DNA of 64,000 nucleotides from a marine gamma proteobacterium HTCC2148 (lineage in GTDB: Bacteria > Pseudomonadota > Gammaproteobacteria > Pseudomonadales > Halieaceae), in NCBI GenBank assembly GCA_000156295.1, contig DS999230.1:124001-188000 (forward strand), in the 5' to 3' direction. The notes under the pieces were generated by a model. The model made no database searches. It worked only from the letters and a program-made list of their open reading frames with translations, and had not been told where the DNA came from. Positions 46,835 through 58,020 of this stretch are shown here, piece after piece (within the stretch, counting starts at the first letter, position 1; every line of letters begins with the position of its first letter). The position numbers and the translations under genes were made by a program.

Positions 46835-48954
46835 TGCGCCTTACCTATCTTGCCTTGCTGTAGGGCCTGAATCACATTGTCTCTTGGGCCGTCGGCAACC
46901 AGTTTGCCGTTGTCGATCACGATGATGCGGTCCACCATCTCCAGCAAGGAATTACGGTGCGTGACCACCAGCCAGGTGCGGCCTTTCACAAACTGCTCCA
47001 GGTGCTTCTTCACCGCATTCTCAGTGGAGTGGTCCATCGAGCCGGTGGGTTCATCCATCAACAGTATCGGCGGCTCGTTAATAATGCCTCGGGCCAGGGC
47101 CACGGATTTACGCTGTCCGCCCGAGAGAGAGTCGCCACGCTCACCAATCATCATGTCAAAGCCCTGGGGGTGACGGTTGACAAAGTCTGCGAGGTTGGCG
47201 ATCTCCACTGCTTGAACCAGCGCCGAGTCGGCGACCTGAGAATTGGACAGGGTGAGATTGTCCCGCAAGCTGCCATAAAACAACGTCACGTCCTGAGGTA
47301 CGTAACCAACCCGCGAGCGCAGCTCGGTAGGGTCTAACTGCCTCAGGTCGATCCCGTCGATCATGATCGCGCCCTTGGTGGGCTGGTAGAGACCCATAGC
47401 CAGTTTTTCCAGGGTGGACTTGCCCGAACCAACTCGGCCTAAAATCGCTACATGCTCACCAGGCTTAATCTTGAAAGAGACATCATTCAAAGACTCCATT
47501 TCCGCGCCCGGGTAGGCAAAAGAAACGTGCTTGAATTCGATCTCGCCATTGAACATTTCGCGCGACAGGAACTGCGCACCTTCAGGGCGCTCGACCGGCT
47601 TGGCCATCACCTCGTCCAGTGACTTCAAAGCAATTTCTGCGTTGTGGTACTGAGTAATCAGGCCTGCTAATTGCCCAAAGGGCGCCATAATTCGACCCGA
47701 AAGCATAGTGCAGGCGATCAGGCCGCCCATACTCAACTCACCGGCGGTGATCAAGTAAACACCGGTGACAATCACAAACATGGTGACCATTTGTTGAGAC
47801 CATTGAGTCACATTAACAGTGGAAGTAGAAAGTAAGCGCAGCTGCACACCCACGTGGGCAAGAAAAGCCGTGGTGTCTTCCCATCGACGCTGCATGCGCG
47901 ATTCCGCGCCCATGGCCTTAATAGTATCCAGACCCACCAGGGATTCGATCAGGGTGGAATTGCGCATCGCGCCTGCACGGTAAGTGGTTTCCGCCAGCTC
48001 TTTCAGCTTGCCCTGCACTGACAGCGCAAAGCCCAATACGACGGCAAGACCAATACAAAGGGGTATCAAAATAGGCCAGGCGATCCAAGCAATCACGCCA
48101 ATGAAAATCAGCGCGAAAGGAATATCGATGATCGTGGTCACCGAAGCTGAGGTGATGAAATCACGTACCGTCTCGAAGGAACGCAGGTTAACTGCATAAG
48201 ATCCTACCGACAGTGGCCTGTGCTCCAGGCGAATACCCAGCACCCGCTCCATAATCAGGGCCGACAGCTTGATATCTACTCGTCGACTAGCAAGATCAAG
48301 GAAATAGCCGCGCATGCTGCGCAAGCTGATATCGGCAATCAGCACGATAATCACACCCGCTGCCAGCATCCACAGAGTCTCTACCGCCTGATTGGGCACC
48401 ACCCGGTCATAAACGTTCATGGTAAACAGCGGCAAGGCCAGGGCAAAGACGTTAATAAAAAACGCAGCCAGCAACACGTCCCGATATATCGGCATGTTGG
48501 CGCGCATGGCATCCCAGAACCAGTGGCCGCGATCAGAGGTGCCAGTGCGAGGCGCACGCTGGTCGAAACGAAAACGCGGACGACAGACGATGGCCGCCCC
48601 GCTTGATTTTTCGAGAAGCTCTTCCCTGGGGATAGTCACCGCCGCTTCATTGAGCTCGGGATAAACCACTTTGGCAAATTTTCCGCCCTGTGCCCAACCC
48701 ATCAACAGGCAGGCACGCTCGCCTTCCAACATTACCACTGCCGGCAATAGCGCTGGTTCAATTTCCTCCGGACTGCGATACACAATCCGACTGGTCAATC
48801 CCACCCGACTGGCAGCGCGCTCGAACAATGCAGGTGTGAGGGCACCACTATCCACGGGTAGCCCTCCCATAACAGCTTCTGCCGTAGAGGCATTACCGTG
48901 AAAGCGACATAGCGCCAGCAGGCACTGCAGCAATGGGTCGTCGTTGCGAGTCAT
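46831..48954 (-). CDS. lapB: Type I secretion ABC transporter (LapB-like)
   Basis: A 707-residue permease-ATPase. Residues 1-125 are a C39-peptidase-like domain without the catalytic Cys-Gly motif (DPLLQCLLALCRFHG), the non-cleaving form used for large adhesins. Six membrane helices span about 145-420. The ATPase has Walker A GRVGSGKST, signature LSGGQRKSVALARG, and Walker B ILLMDEPTGSMD. The start ATG at 48952-48954 is preferred to an upstream TTG because conserved family sequence begins there. It heads the minus-strand run lapB-lapC-luxR that leads to the adhesins. Confidence 0.93.
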   Translation of the reverse strand: MTRNDDPLLQCLLALCRFHGNASTAEAVMGGLPVDSGALTPALFERAASRVGLTSRIVYRSPEEIEPALLPAVVMLEGERACLLMGWAQGGKFAKVVYPELNEAAVTIPREELLEKSSGAAIVCRPRFRFDQRAPRTGTSDRGHWFWDAMRANMPIYRDVLLAAFFINVFALALPLFTMNVYDRVVPNQAVETLWMLAAGVIIVLIADISLRSMRGYFLDLASRRVDIKLSALIMERVLGIRLEHRPLSVGSYAVNLRSFETVRDFITSASVTTIIDIPFALIFIGVIAWIAWPILIPLCIGLAVVLGFALSVQGKLKELAETTYRAGAMRNSTLIESLVGLDTIKAMGAESRMQRRWEDTTAFLAHVGVQLRLLSTSTVNVTQWSQQMVTMFVIVTGVYLITAGELSMGGLIACTMLSGRIMAPFGQLAGLITQYHNAEIALKSLDEVMAKPVERPEGAQFLSREMFNGEIEFKHVSFAYPGAEMESLNDVSFKIKPGEHVAILGRVGSGKSTLEKLAMGLYQPTKGAIMIDGIDLRQLDPTELRSRVGYVPQDVTLFYGSLRDNLTLSNSQVADSALVQAVEIANLADFVNRHPQGFDMMIGERGDSLSGGQRKSVALARGIINEPPILLMDEPTGSMDHSTENAVKKHLEQFVKGRTWLVVTHRNSLLEMVDRIIVIDNGKLVADGPRDNVIQALQQGKIGKAQ

Positions 48955-49055
48955 CCTGTCTTTCCACTCCAATGATGCTGTCAGCAATCCCTACCGCTGG
49001 TCCCGCGGTTTCGGGCAACATCAACTAAGCTGCTGAATCCAAACAATTATTTTGA

Positions 49056-49080
49056 TCAGAAAGCATAGGTCAGAAAGCAT
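49056..49080. repeat. 14-bp-period direct repeat upstream of lapB
   Basis: TCAGAAAGCAT occurs twice, 14 bases apart, about 100 bases before the lapB start codon. Could be a tandem operator. Confidence 0.6.
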
Positions 49081-49251
49081 TCATTTACTACGAAAGTAAT
49101 GCGTCTCAGGTCACAAATTTAGAGATATCCCAAGTTTTCCCGTCGATATTGCAAAGCTACGAGTCAGTACAGGAAAAAATACCGTGATTTCTGCCCATTC
49201 TCGATCTTGATCATGCCTGAGAGGGCTTGCGAGTCATTTAGGCTCGGGTAG

Positions 49252-49267
49252 TGTGAGCTCGTTCACA
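49252..49267. promoter_or_regulatory. CRP/Vfr-like operator
   Basis: TGTGA-GCTCGT-TCACA, a perfect consensus palindrome, lies 88 bases before the Arg-rich ORF and about 300 bases before lapB. Which gene it serves is not clear. Confidence 0.6.
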
Positions 49268-49354
49268 ATACCGATAATTTTAAGCTGCCGTGGCGATCAA
49301 GCTGGTTCAAACTACAAGCGAGTTAACGTTCAGCTAGGGACCAAAGTCAAGGCG

Positions 49355-49573
49355 ATGTCAGAACCAGCACATTTTGAAGTACGAGAGCTAGGTACAGGCA
49401 CCAACAGTGCAAATACTAAAGGCAACAAGCAGTATATGGGCGTAGAGCGCCGACGCAATCACCGGCGTCGTATCGTGGACAGACGCGCAGAGGTACGTTT
49501 TGAGCCTACCAAGGACGACCGTCGCAAAGACCGGGGTCGTCGCCACGATGACATATCAGGGCATATGTTTTAG
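49355..49573 (+). CDS. Small Arg-rich hypothetical protein
   Basis: A 72-residue protein of unknown function. The C-terminal half is dominated by repeated Arg pairs with acidic residues (GVERRRNHRRRIVDRRAEVR, then DDRRKDRGRRHDD), a pattern seen in short uncharacterised gammaproteobacterial proteins. It is not a PilZ domain, as no DxSxxG follows the Arg motif. The ATG has only a close AAGG; a GTG at 49253 is an alternative start. It is divergent from lapB and convergent with ctaA, four bases apart. Confidence 0.6.
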   Translation: MSEPAHFEVRELGTGTNSANTKGNKQYMGVERRRNHRRRIVDRRAEVRFEPTKDDRRKDRGRRHDDISGHMF

Positions 49574-49577
49574 TCGG

Positions 49578-50612
49578 TCAGGACGATTGTTTTACCAGCA
49601 CGTGACTCGCAAACAAAGTGGCAGTGAGTAACGCCACCGCTCCTCCCTGATGGGCCACCGCCAACCAGACCGGCACATGCAGCAGCAGCGTACTGATACC
49701 CATAATGACCTGCAACCACAACGCCACCAGCAGCAGCCCCATTGCCAGTCCTCCGCGCGCGGGCAAACCACTACGCCAGGTGCGCCATGCCAGCAAGTGG
49801 GCCAGGCCAAACAGTAAGTACGCAAACATGCGGTGGTTAAACTGAATAGTGGTGATGTCTTCAAACATCGACAACCAGACCGGATCCAGCGCATAGAGGC
49901 CAGGCGGCACAAAGCTGGTACCCATCAAAGGCCAGGTGCTATAAGCAAACCCTGCGCGGGTGCCGGCCACCAGGCCGCCGCTCAGAATCATCAGGTACAC
50001 GAGAATAGTCAGCACCCTTGAATAGGCCGCCTGCGGGTGCCGGCCTTTGCCCTGAGGGAACAATAAATCGAATGCGACCCAGAGCATGTAGGCATAAATA
50101 GCCACGGCCAACCCTAGATGCGAGGTTAGTCGGTACTGACTAACTCGAGGATTATCTACCAGGCCACTTTTGACCATGAACCAACCCAGCAGGCCCTGCA
50201 ACCCACCCATCAAGAACAAAATCCACAGTTTGGGCATGACGCCGGCCCTGACTCGCCCCTTCATGGCAAAGAACACCATGGGAACGAAGAACAGCACCCC
50301 GATCAACCTCCCCAATACACGGTGCAGATACTCGTACATGAAAATCGACTTGAAGCCATCCAGGTCCATTCCCCGATTAACCTTCAGGTACTCCGGGTAC
50401 TGCTTGTATTTGTCAAAGGTTTCCTGCCAGGCTTCCTGGCCCAGCGGTGGTATCACCCCCATCAGGGGCTTCCACTCCACCATCGAGAGCCCAGATCCGG
50501 TCAACCGCGTGGCTCCCCCCAGCATGATCATGCCGAAAATAACTGCCGCGCAAAGCAGCAGCCAGCTGGCAATCTGGCGGTCGTAGTCTTGCTGTCGTTG
50601 GTTAGCTAACAT
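49578..50612 (-). CDS. ctaA: Haem A synthase (COX15/CtaA)
   Basis: A 344-residue inner-membrane protein with eight predicted helices in two similar halves. The haem-ligand His residues are visible in EYLHRVLGR, YRLTSHLGLA, FNHRMFAY and AVAHQGGA. The N-terminal block GGATRLTGSGLSMVEWKP is characteristic. It oxidises the C8 methyl of haem O to give haem A for cytochrome aa3 oxidase. No other oxidase assembly gene is adjacent. It lies 50 bases after the thiolase on the same strand. Confidence 0.95.
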   Translation of the reverse strand: MLANQRQQDYDRQIASWLLLCAAVIFGMIMLGGATRLTGSGLSMVEWKPLMGVIPPLGQEAWQETFDKYKQYPEYLKVNRGMDLDGFKSIFMYEYLHRVLGRLIGVLFFVPMVFFAMKGRVRAGVMPKLWILFLMGGLQGLLGWFMVKSGLVDNPRVSQYRLTSHLGLAVAIYAYMLWVAFDLLFPQGKGRHPQAAYSRVLTILVYLMILSGGLVAGTRAGFAYSTWPLMGTSFVPPGLYALDPVWLSMFEDITTIQFNHRMFAYLLFGLAHLLAWRTWRSGLPARGGLAMGLLLVALWLQVIMGISTLLLHVPVWLAVAHQGGAVALLTATLFASHVLVKQSS

Positions 50613-50662
50613 TTATCTCAGCGTCTATTGGTTCCAGTTCAATCAATTTTAGAAGCGGCGTG

Positions 50663-51847
50663 TCAAACCCGCTCAAACAGTGCCGCGATACCCTGACCGC
50701 CGCCAATACACATGGTGGAAACGGCATAGCGGCCTCCGGTGCGCTCCAGTTCATACAGCGCCTTCACGGTAATTAACGCTCCAGTTGCGCCAATTGGGTG
50801 ACCCAGGGAAATACCGGATCCGTTGGGATTTACCTTGGCGGGGTCAAGGCCGAGCTCTTTCACGACTGACAACGCCTGGGCCGCAAAAGCCTCGTTGCAT
50901 TCCCAGATATCGATATCGTCCTGTGCCACGCCTGTTTTTTCAAGCAGTTGGCGTACTGCCGGCGCGGGTCCAATCCCCATAATCGCTGGGTCTACACCCG
51001 CCAGGGCATAGCCCAACATGCGGGCCATAGGCTTGAGGCCACGCGCTTGGGCAACGCTCTTCTCCATCATCACCACTGCTGCAGCGGCATCATTAATTCC
51101 GGAGGCGTTAGCGGCGGTCACGCTGCCATCCTTTTTGAACGCCGGGCGCATCCCTGAGATGCTCTCTGCGGTGGCGTCCATGCGAACGTGCTCGTCCTGG
51201 TCAAACACGGTCACACCCTTCCGTGTTTTCAGTTCTATCGGAAGAATCTGGTCTTTGAAGTAACCCCCCTCAATGGCATGTTGAGCACGACGGTGACTCT
51301 CGGCCGCCAGTTCATCCTGCTCCTCGCGAGACACACTGTACTTGTCAGCCAGATTTTCAGCGGTAATGCCCATATGGGTATCGCCAATCGGACAGGTCAA
51401 CGCACCCATCATAGGATCTTCCATGGTGGCATCGCCCATACGCGCGCCGAAGCGAGCTTTGGGCAGCCAGTAGGGAACGCGCGACATAGATTCGGCTCCG
51501 CCGGCCACTGCCGCGTCACAATCTCCCAACAAAATCATCTGGGCGGCAGAGATAACGGCCTGCAGACCCGAGCCACACAGACGGTTGACTGTTAGTGCAG
51601 GGGTCTCAATCGGCAAACCACCCTTTAACGCCGCTACCCGGCTCATGTACATGTCTCTGCGATCGCTGTGGGTCACTGAGCCGATCACGCAGTGGCCAAT
51701 GTCAGCGCCCTCAAGGCCTGAGCGCTTTACTGCCTCTGCAACCACCTGACCAGCAAGCTCCGTAGGAGGAACATCCTTTAAACTGCCGCCAAAATCAGCG
51801 ATTGCGGTGCGAACACCGCTTAAAACGACTACTTCACGATCACTCAT
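50663..51847 (-). CDS. Acetyl-CoA C-acyltransferase (thiolase)
   Basis: A 394-residue thiolase of normal length. The nucleophilic Cys lies in VNRLCGSGLQAV near residue 90, the catalytic His in LGHPIGATGA, and the second Cys in TMCIGGGQG. It is likely an acetoacetyl-CoA thiolase because it directly follows an acetoacetyl-CoA synthetase gene on the same strand. Together they would turn acetoacetate into two acetyl-CoA. Broader beta-ketothiolase activity is possible. Confidence 0.92.
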   Translation of the reverse strand: MSDREVVVLSGVRTAIADFGGSLKDVPPTELAGQVVAEAVKRSGLEGADIGHCVIGSVTHSDRRDMYMSRVAALKGGLPIETPALTVNRLCGSGLQAVISAAQMILLGDCDAAVAGGAESMSRVPYWLPKARFGARMGDATMEDPMMGALTCPIGDTHMGITAENLADKYSVSREEQDELAAESHRRAQHAIEGGYFKDQILPIELKTRKGVTVFDQDEHVRMDATAESISGMRPAFKKDGSVTAANASGINDAAAAVVMMEKSVAQARGLKPMARMLGYALAGVDPAIMGIGPAPAVRQLLEKTGVAQDDIDIWECNEAFAAQALSVVKELGLDPAKVNPNGSGISLGHPIGATGALITVKALYELERTGGRYAVSTMCIGGGQGIAALFERV

Positions 51848-51932
51848 TACTATTCCCTTAACTCGCAGTTGCTGTACTTAAACTCAACGCGGGCGCCACT
51901 TTACCAGAACACCTGCAGGAATTCAGGCCCGC

Positions 51933-53882
<1,950 letters not shown>

Positions 53883-53973
53883 ATGGAAATTTTCCTTAAA
53901 CGGATTGCGCAATATGGATGAACCCAATATATTTAACAAATTGATTATTTTTATGTTTTATTTAATTTATTTA

Positions 53974-54870
53974 ATGAATGTGTCTCTCCGTCAACTGCGG
54001 GCTTTTGTCACCCTGGCCCAGTCCCAATCCTTTGCCGAGGCCAGTGAACTACTGCATCTGTCGCAGCCTGCTTTAAGCGTCGCTATCAAAAATATGGAAC
54101 AGGAAACAGGCGGTAGCCTGTTCTCACGTTCCACTCGCTCCCTACAGCTCAGTCCAGAGGGACGTCAGTTTTTGCCAGTGGCGCGCCGCCTGCTCGCCGA
54201 CTGGGACCAGGCCTTTGATGACCTGGGCCGTGCATTTAATCTGCAGCAGGGCAAAATCCGGGTAGCGGTGATGCCCTCCTTCGCGATGAATCAGTTTCCA
54301 GAAGCCCTTGCACCCTTCCAGCGGGAATACCCTGACATAAACATCAGCGTCGAGGATGTGGTCATGGAATCGGTGATTGATGCGGTGCGCGAAGGACAGG
54401 TGGAACTGGGCATCACCTTCGAACCTGATCAAATGGACGGCCTTGAATTCACTCCGCTGTTTACCGACCGCTGGATTGCCCTGGTGCACCCGAAATCTCC
54501 ACTCGCTGCCCGTAAAAAACTGTCTTGGACGGCACTGATGGAAGAACCCTTTATCGCCATGAACCGCGGCTCCTGGTCGCGCAATACTACCGAAAAAGCG
54601 CTGTCTGAAGCAGGCGTCACCCCTACCCGCTTACTGGAGGCAAACCAGTTAGCGACCATTGGCCGCATGGTATCCGTGGGGCTGGGCACGGCGGTTGTAC
54701 CACAGCTATGTCGACAGCAAATGGAAAGCCTGGGTATCTTGTGCAAAACCATCGGGCGACCATCGATTGAGCGCCAGGTGGGTATCTTTACCCGCAAGCG
54801 GCGCTCACTCTCTGGAGCTGCGCAGGCACTCATTGCCCACCTCTTGGAGCATTTCTCTAAGGTCTCATAG
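53974..54870 (+). CDS. LysR-family transcriptional regulator
   Basis: A 298-residue regulator. The N-terminal HTH is clear (SLRQLRAFVTLAQSQSFAEA, then LHLSQPALSVAIKNME), and the periplasmic-binding-protein-like effector domain spans about 90-295. The AT-rich 91-bp gap to the divergent aacS gene fits LysR autoregulation and control of acetoacetate use, which is inferred. No strong ribosome site precedes the ATG; the upstream in-frame extension is Phe/Ile-rich and is rejected. Confidence 0.92.
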   Translation: MNVSLRQLRAFVTLAQSQSFAEASELLHLSQPALSVAIKNMEQETGGSLFSRSTRSLQLSPEGRQFLPVARRLLADWDQAFDDLGRAFNLQQGKIRVAVMPSFAMNQFPEALAPFQREYPDINISVEDVVMESVIDAVREGQVELGITFEPDQMDGLEFTPLFTDRWIALVHPKSPLAARKKLSWTALMEEPFIAMNRGSWSRNTTEKALSEAGVTPTRLLEANQLATIGRMVSVGLGTAVVPQLCRQQMESLGILCKTIGRPSIERQVGIFTRKRRSLSGAAQALIAHLLEHFSKVS

Positions 54871-54935
54871 CAAGGCTGTAGCAGCAGAGGGCGCTGTGGC
54901 GTAGAATTCGCCTCCCTTTAGCCAACGCCTAGACC

Positions 54936-56813
54936 ATGCCTTTACTCAAGCTCGACAAAGCCAGCCTTCATTACGGCACCCAGGTCCTGTTGGACAACGT
55001 GGAACTGAGCATCACTCGCGGTGATAAACTCGGCCTGCTCGGGCGCAACGGTGCTGGCAAAACCACTCTGCTGAAAATTCTCGCGGGAGAGCAGGCGCTA
55101 GACTCCGGCGAACGCTGGATTCGACCCGGCATCAACATGGCCAGGCTGGAGCAGACCCTGCCGGAAGCCGACGCACTGTCTGTTTACGATATGGTCGCTG
55201 GTGGCCTCGAAGAGGCTGGCGAGCTACTGGCGCAATATCACCATCTGATTCAGGGCGATGATATGGATGCCCTGGCCAAGGTCCAGCACAAGCTTGAAGC
55301 AGTGGACGGCTGGAATTTACAGCAAAAAGTCGAAACTACGCTCAGCCAACTGCAACTTCCGGCCGACGCCGCCATGGGGGAGCTATCAGGAGGATGGCGA
55401 CGTCGAGTCGCTCTGGCCAGGGCGCTGGTCAGTGAACCGGATATCCTGTTACTGGATGAGCCCACCAACCACCTGGATATCCCGGCCATCGCCTGGCTGG
55501 AGGAGCAACTGCGCAATTACCGAGGTTGCCTGATTCTTATCACCCACGACAGGCGCTTTCTGCAAAACGTGGTTAACAGCATTGCTGAGCTTGACCGGGG
55601 TCACCTGACTGTGTGGCGCGGCGACTACAGAGGCTTTCTTAATCATCGTGCCCAGGAATTGGCCGCCGAAGAGCGTGCCAATGAATTGTTTGATAGAAAG
55701 CTCGCCCAGGAAGAAGTCTGGATTCGCCAAGGCATTAAGGCCAGGCGCACCCGCAATGAAGGCAGAGTGCGAGCCCTAAAGGCGATGCGCGACGAACGCA
55801 ACCAGCGGCGGGAACGCCAGGGCCGTGCTGATTTTGGTGTGGAAGATGCCTCCCGCTCCGGCAAGATCGTGGCGGAACTGCAGCACGTCAGTCACGCTTT
55901 TGACGACAAGGTCATTCTTGAAGACTTTAGCACCATCATTCAGCGCGGCGACCGCATCGGCATTGTCGGCCCCAATGGCGCCGGAAAATCCACGTTGGTG
56001 AAAACACTGCTAGGCGAATTAACGCCCGATAGCGGTACTGTCAAACTGGGTAGCAAACTGGAGATCGCCTACTCCGATCAACTACGCGGTCACCTGGATC
56101 CGGAAAAGAACCTGATCGACAACGTGTGTGGCGGTCAGGACTTTATCGAAATCAACGGCAAACGCCGCCATGCAATTTCCTATCTGGGAGATTTCCTGTT
56201 CAGCCCTGAGCGGGTGCGCACGCCAGTGAAAGCGCTTTCCGGTGGCGAGCAAAATCGGGCAATACTGGCGCGCCTGTTCAGCAAGCCCGCCAACATGCTG
56301 GTGCTGGACGAGCCGACCAACGATCTTGATATCGAAACGCTGGAGTTGCTCGAAGAAATTCTGCTTTCTTTTGAAGGCACCGTGCTGCTGGTTTCGCACG
56401 ACCGTGAATTTATGGACAACGTCATCACCAGCCTGATGGTGCTCAAAGGTGATGGGGTTATCGAAGAGCAGGCGGGCGGTTTTAGCGACTGGGAAGCCAG
56501 GGGCGGGAATCTTGCAGACCTTGCGTCGTCCGCCAAAGGTCAGTCACCAGCAGCAGCCGTGACAGCTGAACCTGTAAGTAAAGTCCCCGACAAGAAACGC
56601 AAACTGTCTTATAAAGATCAGCGTGAGCTGGACTCCCTCCCTGGGTTGATAGAGTCACTGGAAGCCAAACAGACCCAGCTGGAGACCGACATGACCGCCG
56701 CTGACTTTTACCAGCAAGACCATACAGCAGTGCAATCAGTTCTGGATGAGGTCAGCCGAATCCAGCAAGAACTGGAACAGGCAATGGAGCGCTGGGCTGA
56801 GTTGGAGGACTAA
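54936..56813 (+). CDS. uup: ABC-F ATPase Uup
   Basis: A 625-residue soluble protein with two ATPase cassettes. The first has Walker A GRNGAGKTTL, signature LSGGWRRRVALARA and Walker B LLLDEPTNHLD. The second has GPNGAGKSTL, LSGGEQNRAILAR and LVLDEPTNDLD. The linker (residues about 235-300) is rich in Arg and Glu, and a coiled-coil tail (about 560-625) matches Uup, which binds branched DNA and ribosomes. Not a membrane transporter. It is convergent with the aminotransferase gene. Confidence 0.93.
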   Translation: MPLLKLDKASLHYGTQVLLDNVELSITRGDKLGLLGRNGAGKTTLLKILAGEQALDSGERWIRPGINMARLEQTLPEADALSVYDMVAGGLEEAGELLAQYHHLIQGDDMDALAKVQHKLEAVDGWNLQQKVETTLSQLQLPADAAMGELSGGWRRRVALARALVSEPDILLLDEPTNHLDIPAIAWLEEQLRNYRGCLILITHDRRFLQNVVNSIAELDRGHLTVWRGDYRGFLNHRAQELAAEERANELFDRKLAQEEVWIRQGIKARRTRNEGRVRALKAMRDERNQRRERQGRADFGVEDASRSGKIVAELQHVSHAFDDKVILEDFSTIIQRGDRIGIVGPNGAGKSTLVKTLLGELTPDSGTVKLGSKLEIAYSDQLRGHLDPEKNLIDNVCGGQDFIEINGKRRHAISYLGDFLFSPERVRTPVKALSGGEQNRAILARLFSKPANMLVLDEPTNDLDIETLELLEEILLSFEGTVLLVSHDREFMDNVITSLMVLKGDGVIEEQAGGFSDWEARGGNLADLASSAKGQSPAAAVTAEPVSKVPDKKRKLSYKDQRELDSLPGLIESLEAKQTQLETDMTAADFYQQDHTAVQSVLDEVSRIQQELEQAMERWAELED

Positions 56814-56817
56814 TCTC

Positions 56818-58005
56818 CTACAATACCGACGCTACCGACTGAGCCAGGTAATCAATATTGCGAGCATTGACTCCGGCCACATTAATCCGCGACGAGTCCA
56901 GCATGTAAACCGAGTATTCCTCTCGCAGCCTGATCGCCTGCTCGGTAGACAGACCCAGGAATGAAAACATACCCTTTTCTTTTTCAATGAAGGCGAAGTC
57001 CCTGCTGCTGGCAGCCTCCAGCTTTTCGCGCAGGCCAGTGCGCAGCCCATTCATACGACCACACATGTCCACCAACTCAGTTCGCCAAATCTCATCCAGC
57101 GCTTGATCCGAAAGGATGCGTCCGGCAATAAGTGCACCGTGTGCCGGTGGCATTGAGTACACTCTGCGCGCGGCGACCAGCGCCTGACTCACGAGTGCCT
57201 CCGCATTCGCCCGGTCCTGACAAACGAACATCACAGCGCCGGTGCGCTCCCTGTAAAGCCCCATGTTTTTGGAACAAGAGGCAGCGATAATCATCTCCGG
57301 CACACGCTCGGCCAAAAGACGCAATCCCGCAGCGTCCTCTTCCAAACCGTCTCCGAGACCCTGGTAGGCAATATCGACAAAGGGCACAAAGCCCTGGGCC
57401 TCTGCCATGTCCGCTACAACCCCCCACTGCTCCAGCGACAGGTCTGCACCGCAGGGGTTGTGGCAACAGCCGTGCAGCAGCACCACGTCACCAGTCTGCG
57501 CTCGCTTCAAGTCCTCTACCATGCCATCGAAGTTTACTCCGTGACTGACGGGCTCGTAATAACGGTAAGTCTCAAACTCCAGCCCTACGCTACCCAACAA
57601 CGGCAAGTGCACTGGCCAGGTTGGATCGCTCACCCAAACCTTTGCTGTGGGAGCAGCGGCAAAAATAATCTCCGCGCCAATACGCAAGGCACCGCAGCCG
57701 CCGGGTGCTTGTACGCTACTAACCCGGCCATCCCTCAAGGCCGGGTGACCGGCGCCGAACAAGAGCTGCTGCATCCCGTCGTTAAAGGCGTCAACCCCCG
57801 CGGGAGGCAAGTAAGATTTACTCACCTCTTCCTGTTGCAGCGCGGCCTGCGCCATTTTCACTGCTTTAAAGACCGGGCAAACCCCGTCTTCATTCATATA
57901 AACGCCCACCGTCAGGTCAACTTTATTAGGATTTGCATCCGCCTTGGCGATAGCCGCCAGACCAAGAATAGAATCGGCAGGAAGACGTTCAAGTTTATCC
58001 AGCAT
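56818..58005 (-). CDS. Aromatic/aspartate aminotransferase
   Basis: A 395-residue PLP enzyme of fold type I, AspC/TyrB type. The hallmarks are LTVGVYMNEDG at the N-terminus, DPTWPVHLPLL, LLHGCCHNPCGADL, and the PLP-binding Lys in SCSKNMGLYRERTGA. The Arg of RINVAGVN near the C-terminus binds the substrate carboxylate. It transfers amino groups between aspartate or aromatic amino acids and 2-oxoglutarate. Which substrate it prefers is not evident. Confidence 0.93.
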   Translation of the reverse strand: MLDKLERLPADSILGLAAIAKADANPNKVDLTVGVYMNEDGVCPVFKAVKMAQAALQQEEVSKSYLPPAGVDAFNDGMQQLLFGAGHPALRDGRVSSVQAPGGCGALRIGAEIIFAAAPTAKVWVSDPTWPVHLPLLGSVGLEFETYRYYEPVSHGVNFDGMVEDLKRAQTGDVVLLHGCCHNPCGADLSLEQWGVVADMAEAQGFVPFVDIAYQGLGDGLEEDAAGLRLLAERVPEMIIAASCSKNMGLYRERTGAVMFVCQDRANAEALVSQALVAARRVYSMPPAHGALIAGRILSDQALDEIWRTELVDMCGRMNGLRTGLREKLEAASSRDFAFIEKEKGMFSFLGLSTEQAIRLREEYSVYMLDSSRINVAGVNARNIDYLAQSVASVL

Positions 58006-58020
58006 GGGTAATCCTCAAAA

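Larger units (their letters stand above)
48955..49354. promoter_or_regulatory. Control region upstream of lapB
   Basis: A 400-bp divergent gap. It contains a direct repeat TCAGAAAGCAT at 49056-49066 and 49070-49080 (14-bp period) and a perfect CRP-like palindrome further up. A GATAAT hexamer at 49273-49278 might be a -10 for the plus-strand gene. No gene is evident. Confidence 0.45.

Noticed and set aside
54936-56813. Uup as an antibiotic-resistance ABC-F protein
   Set aside because: Two-cassette layout with C-terminal coiled coil matches the housekeeping Uup subgroup, not the resistance subgroups.
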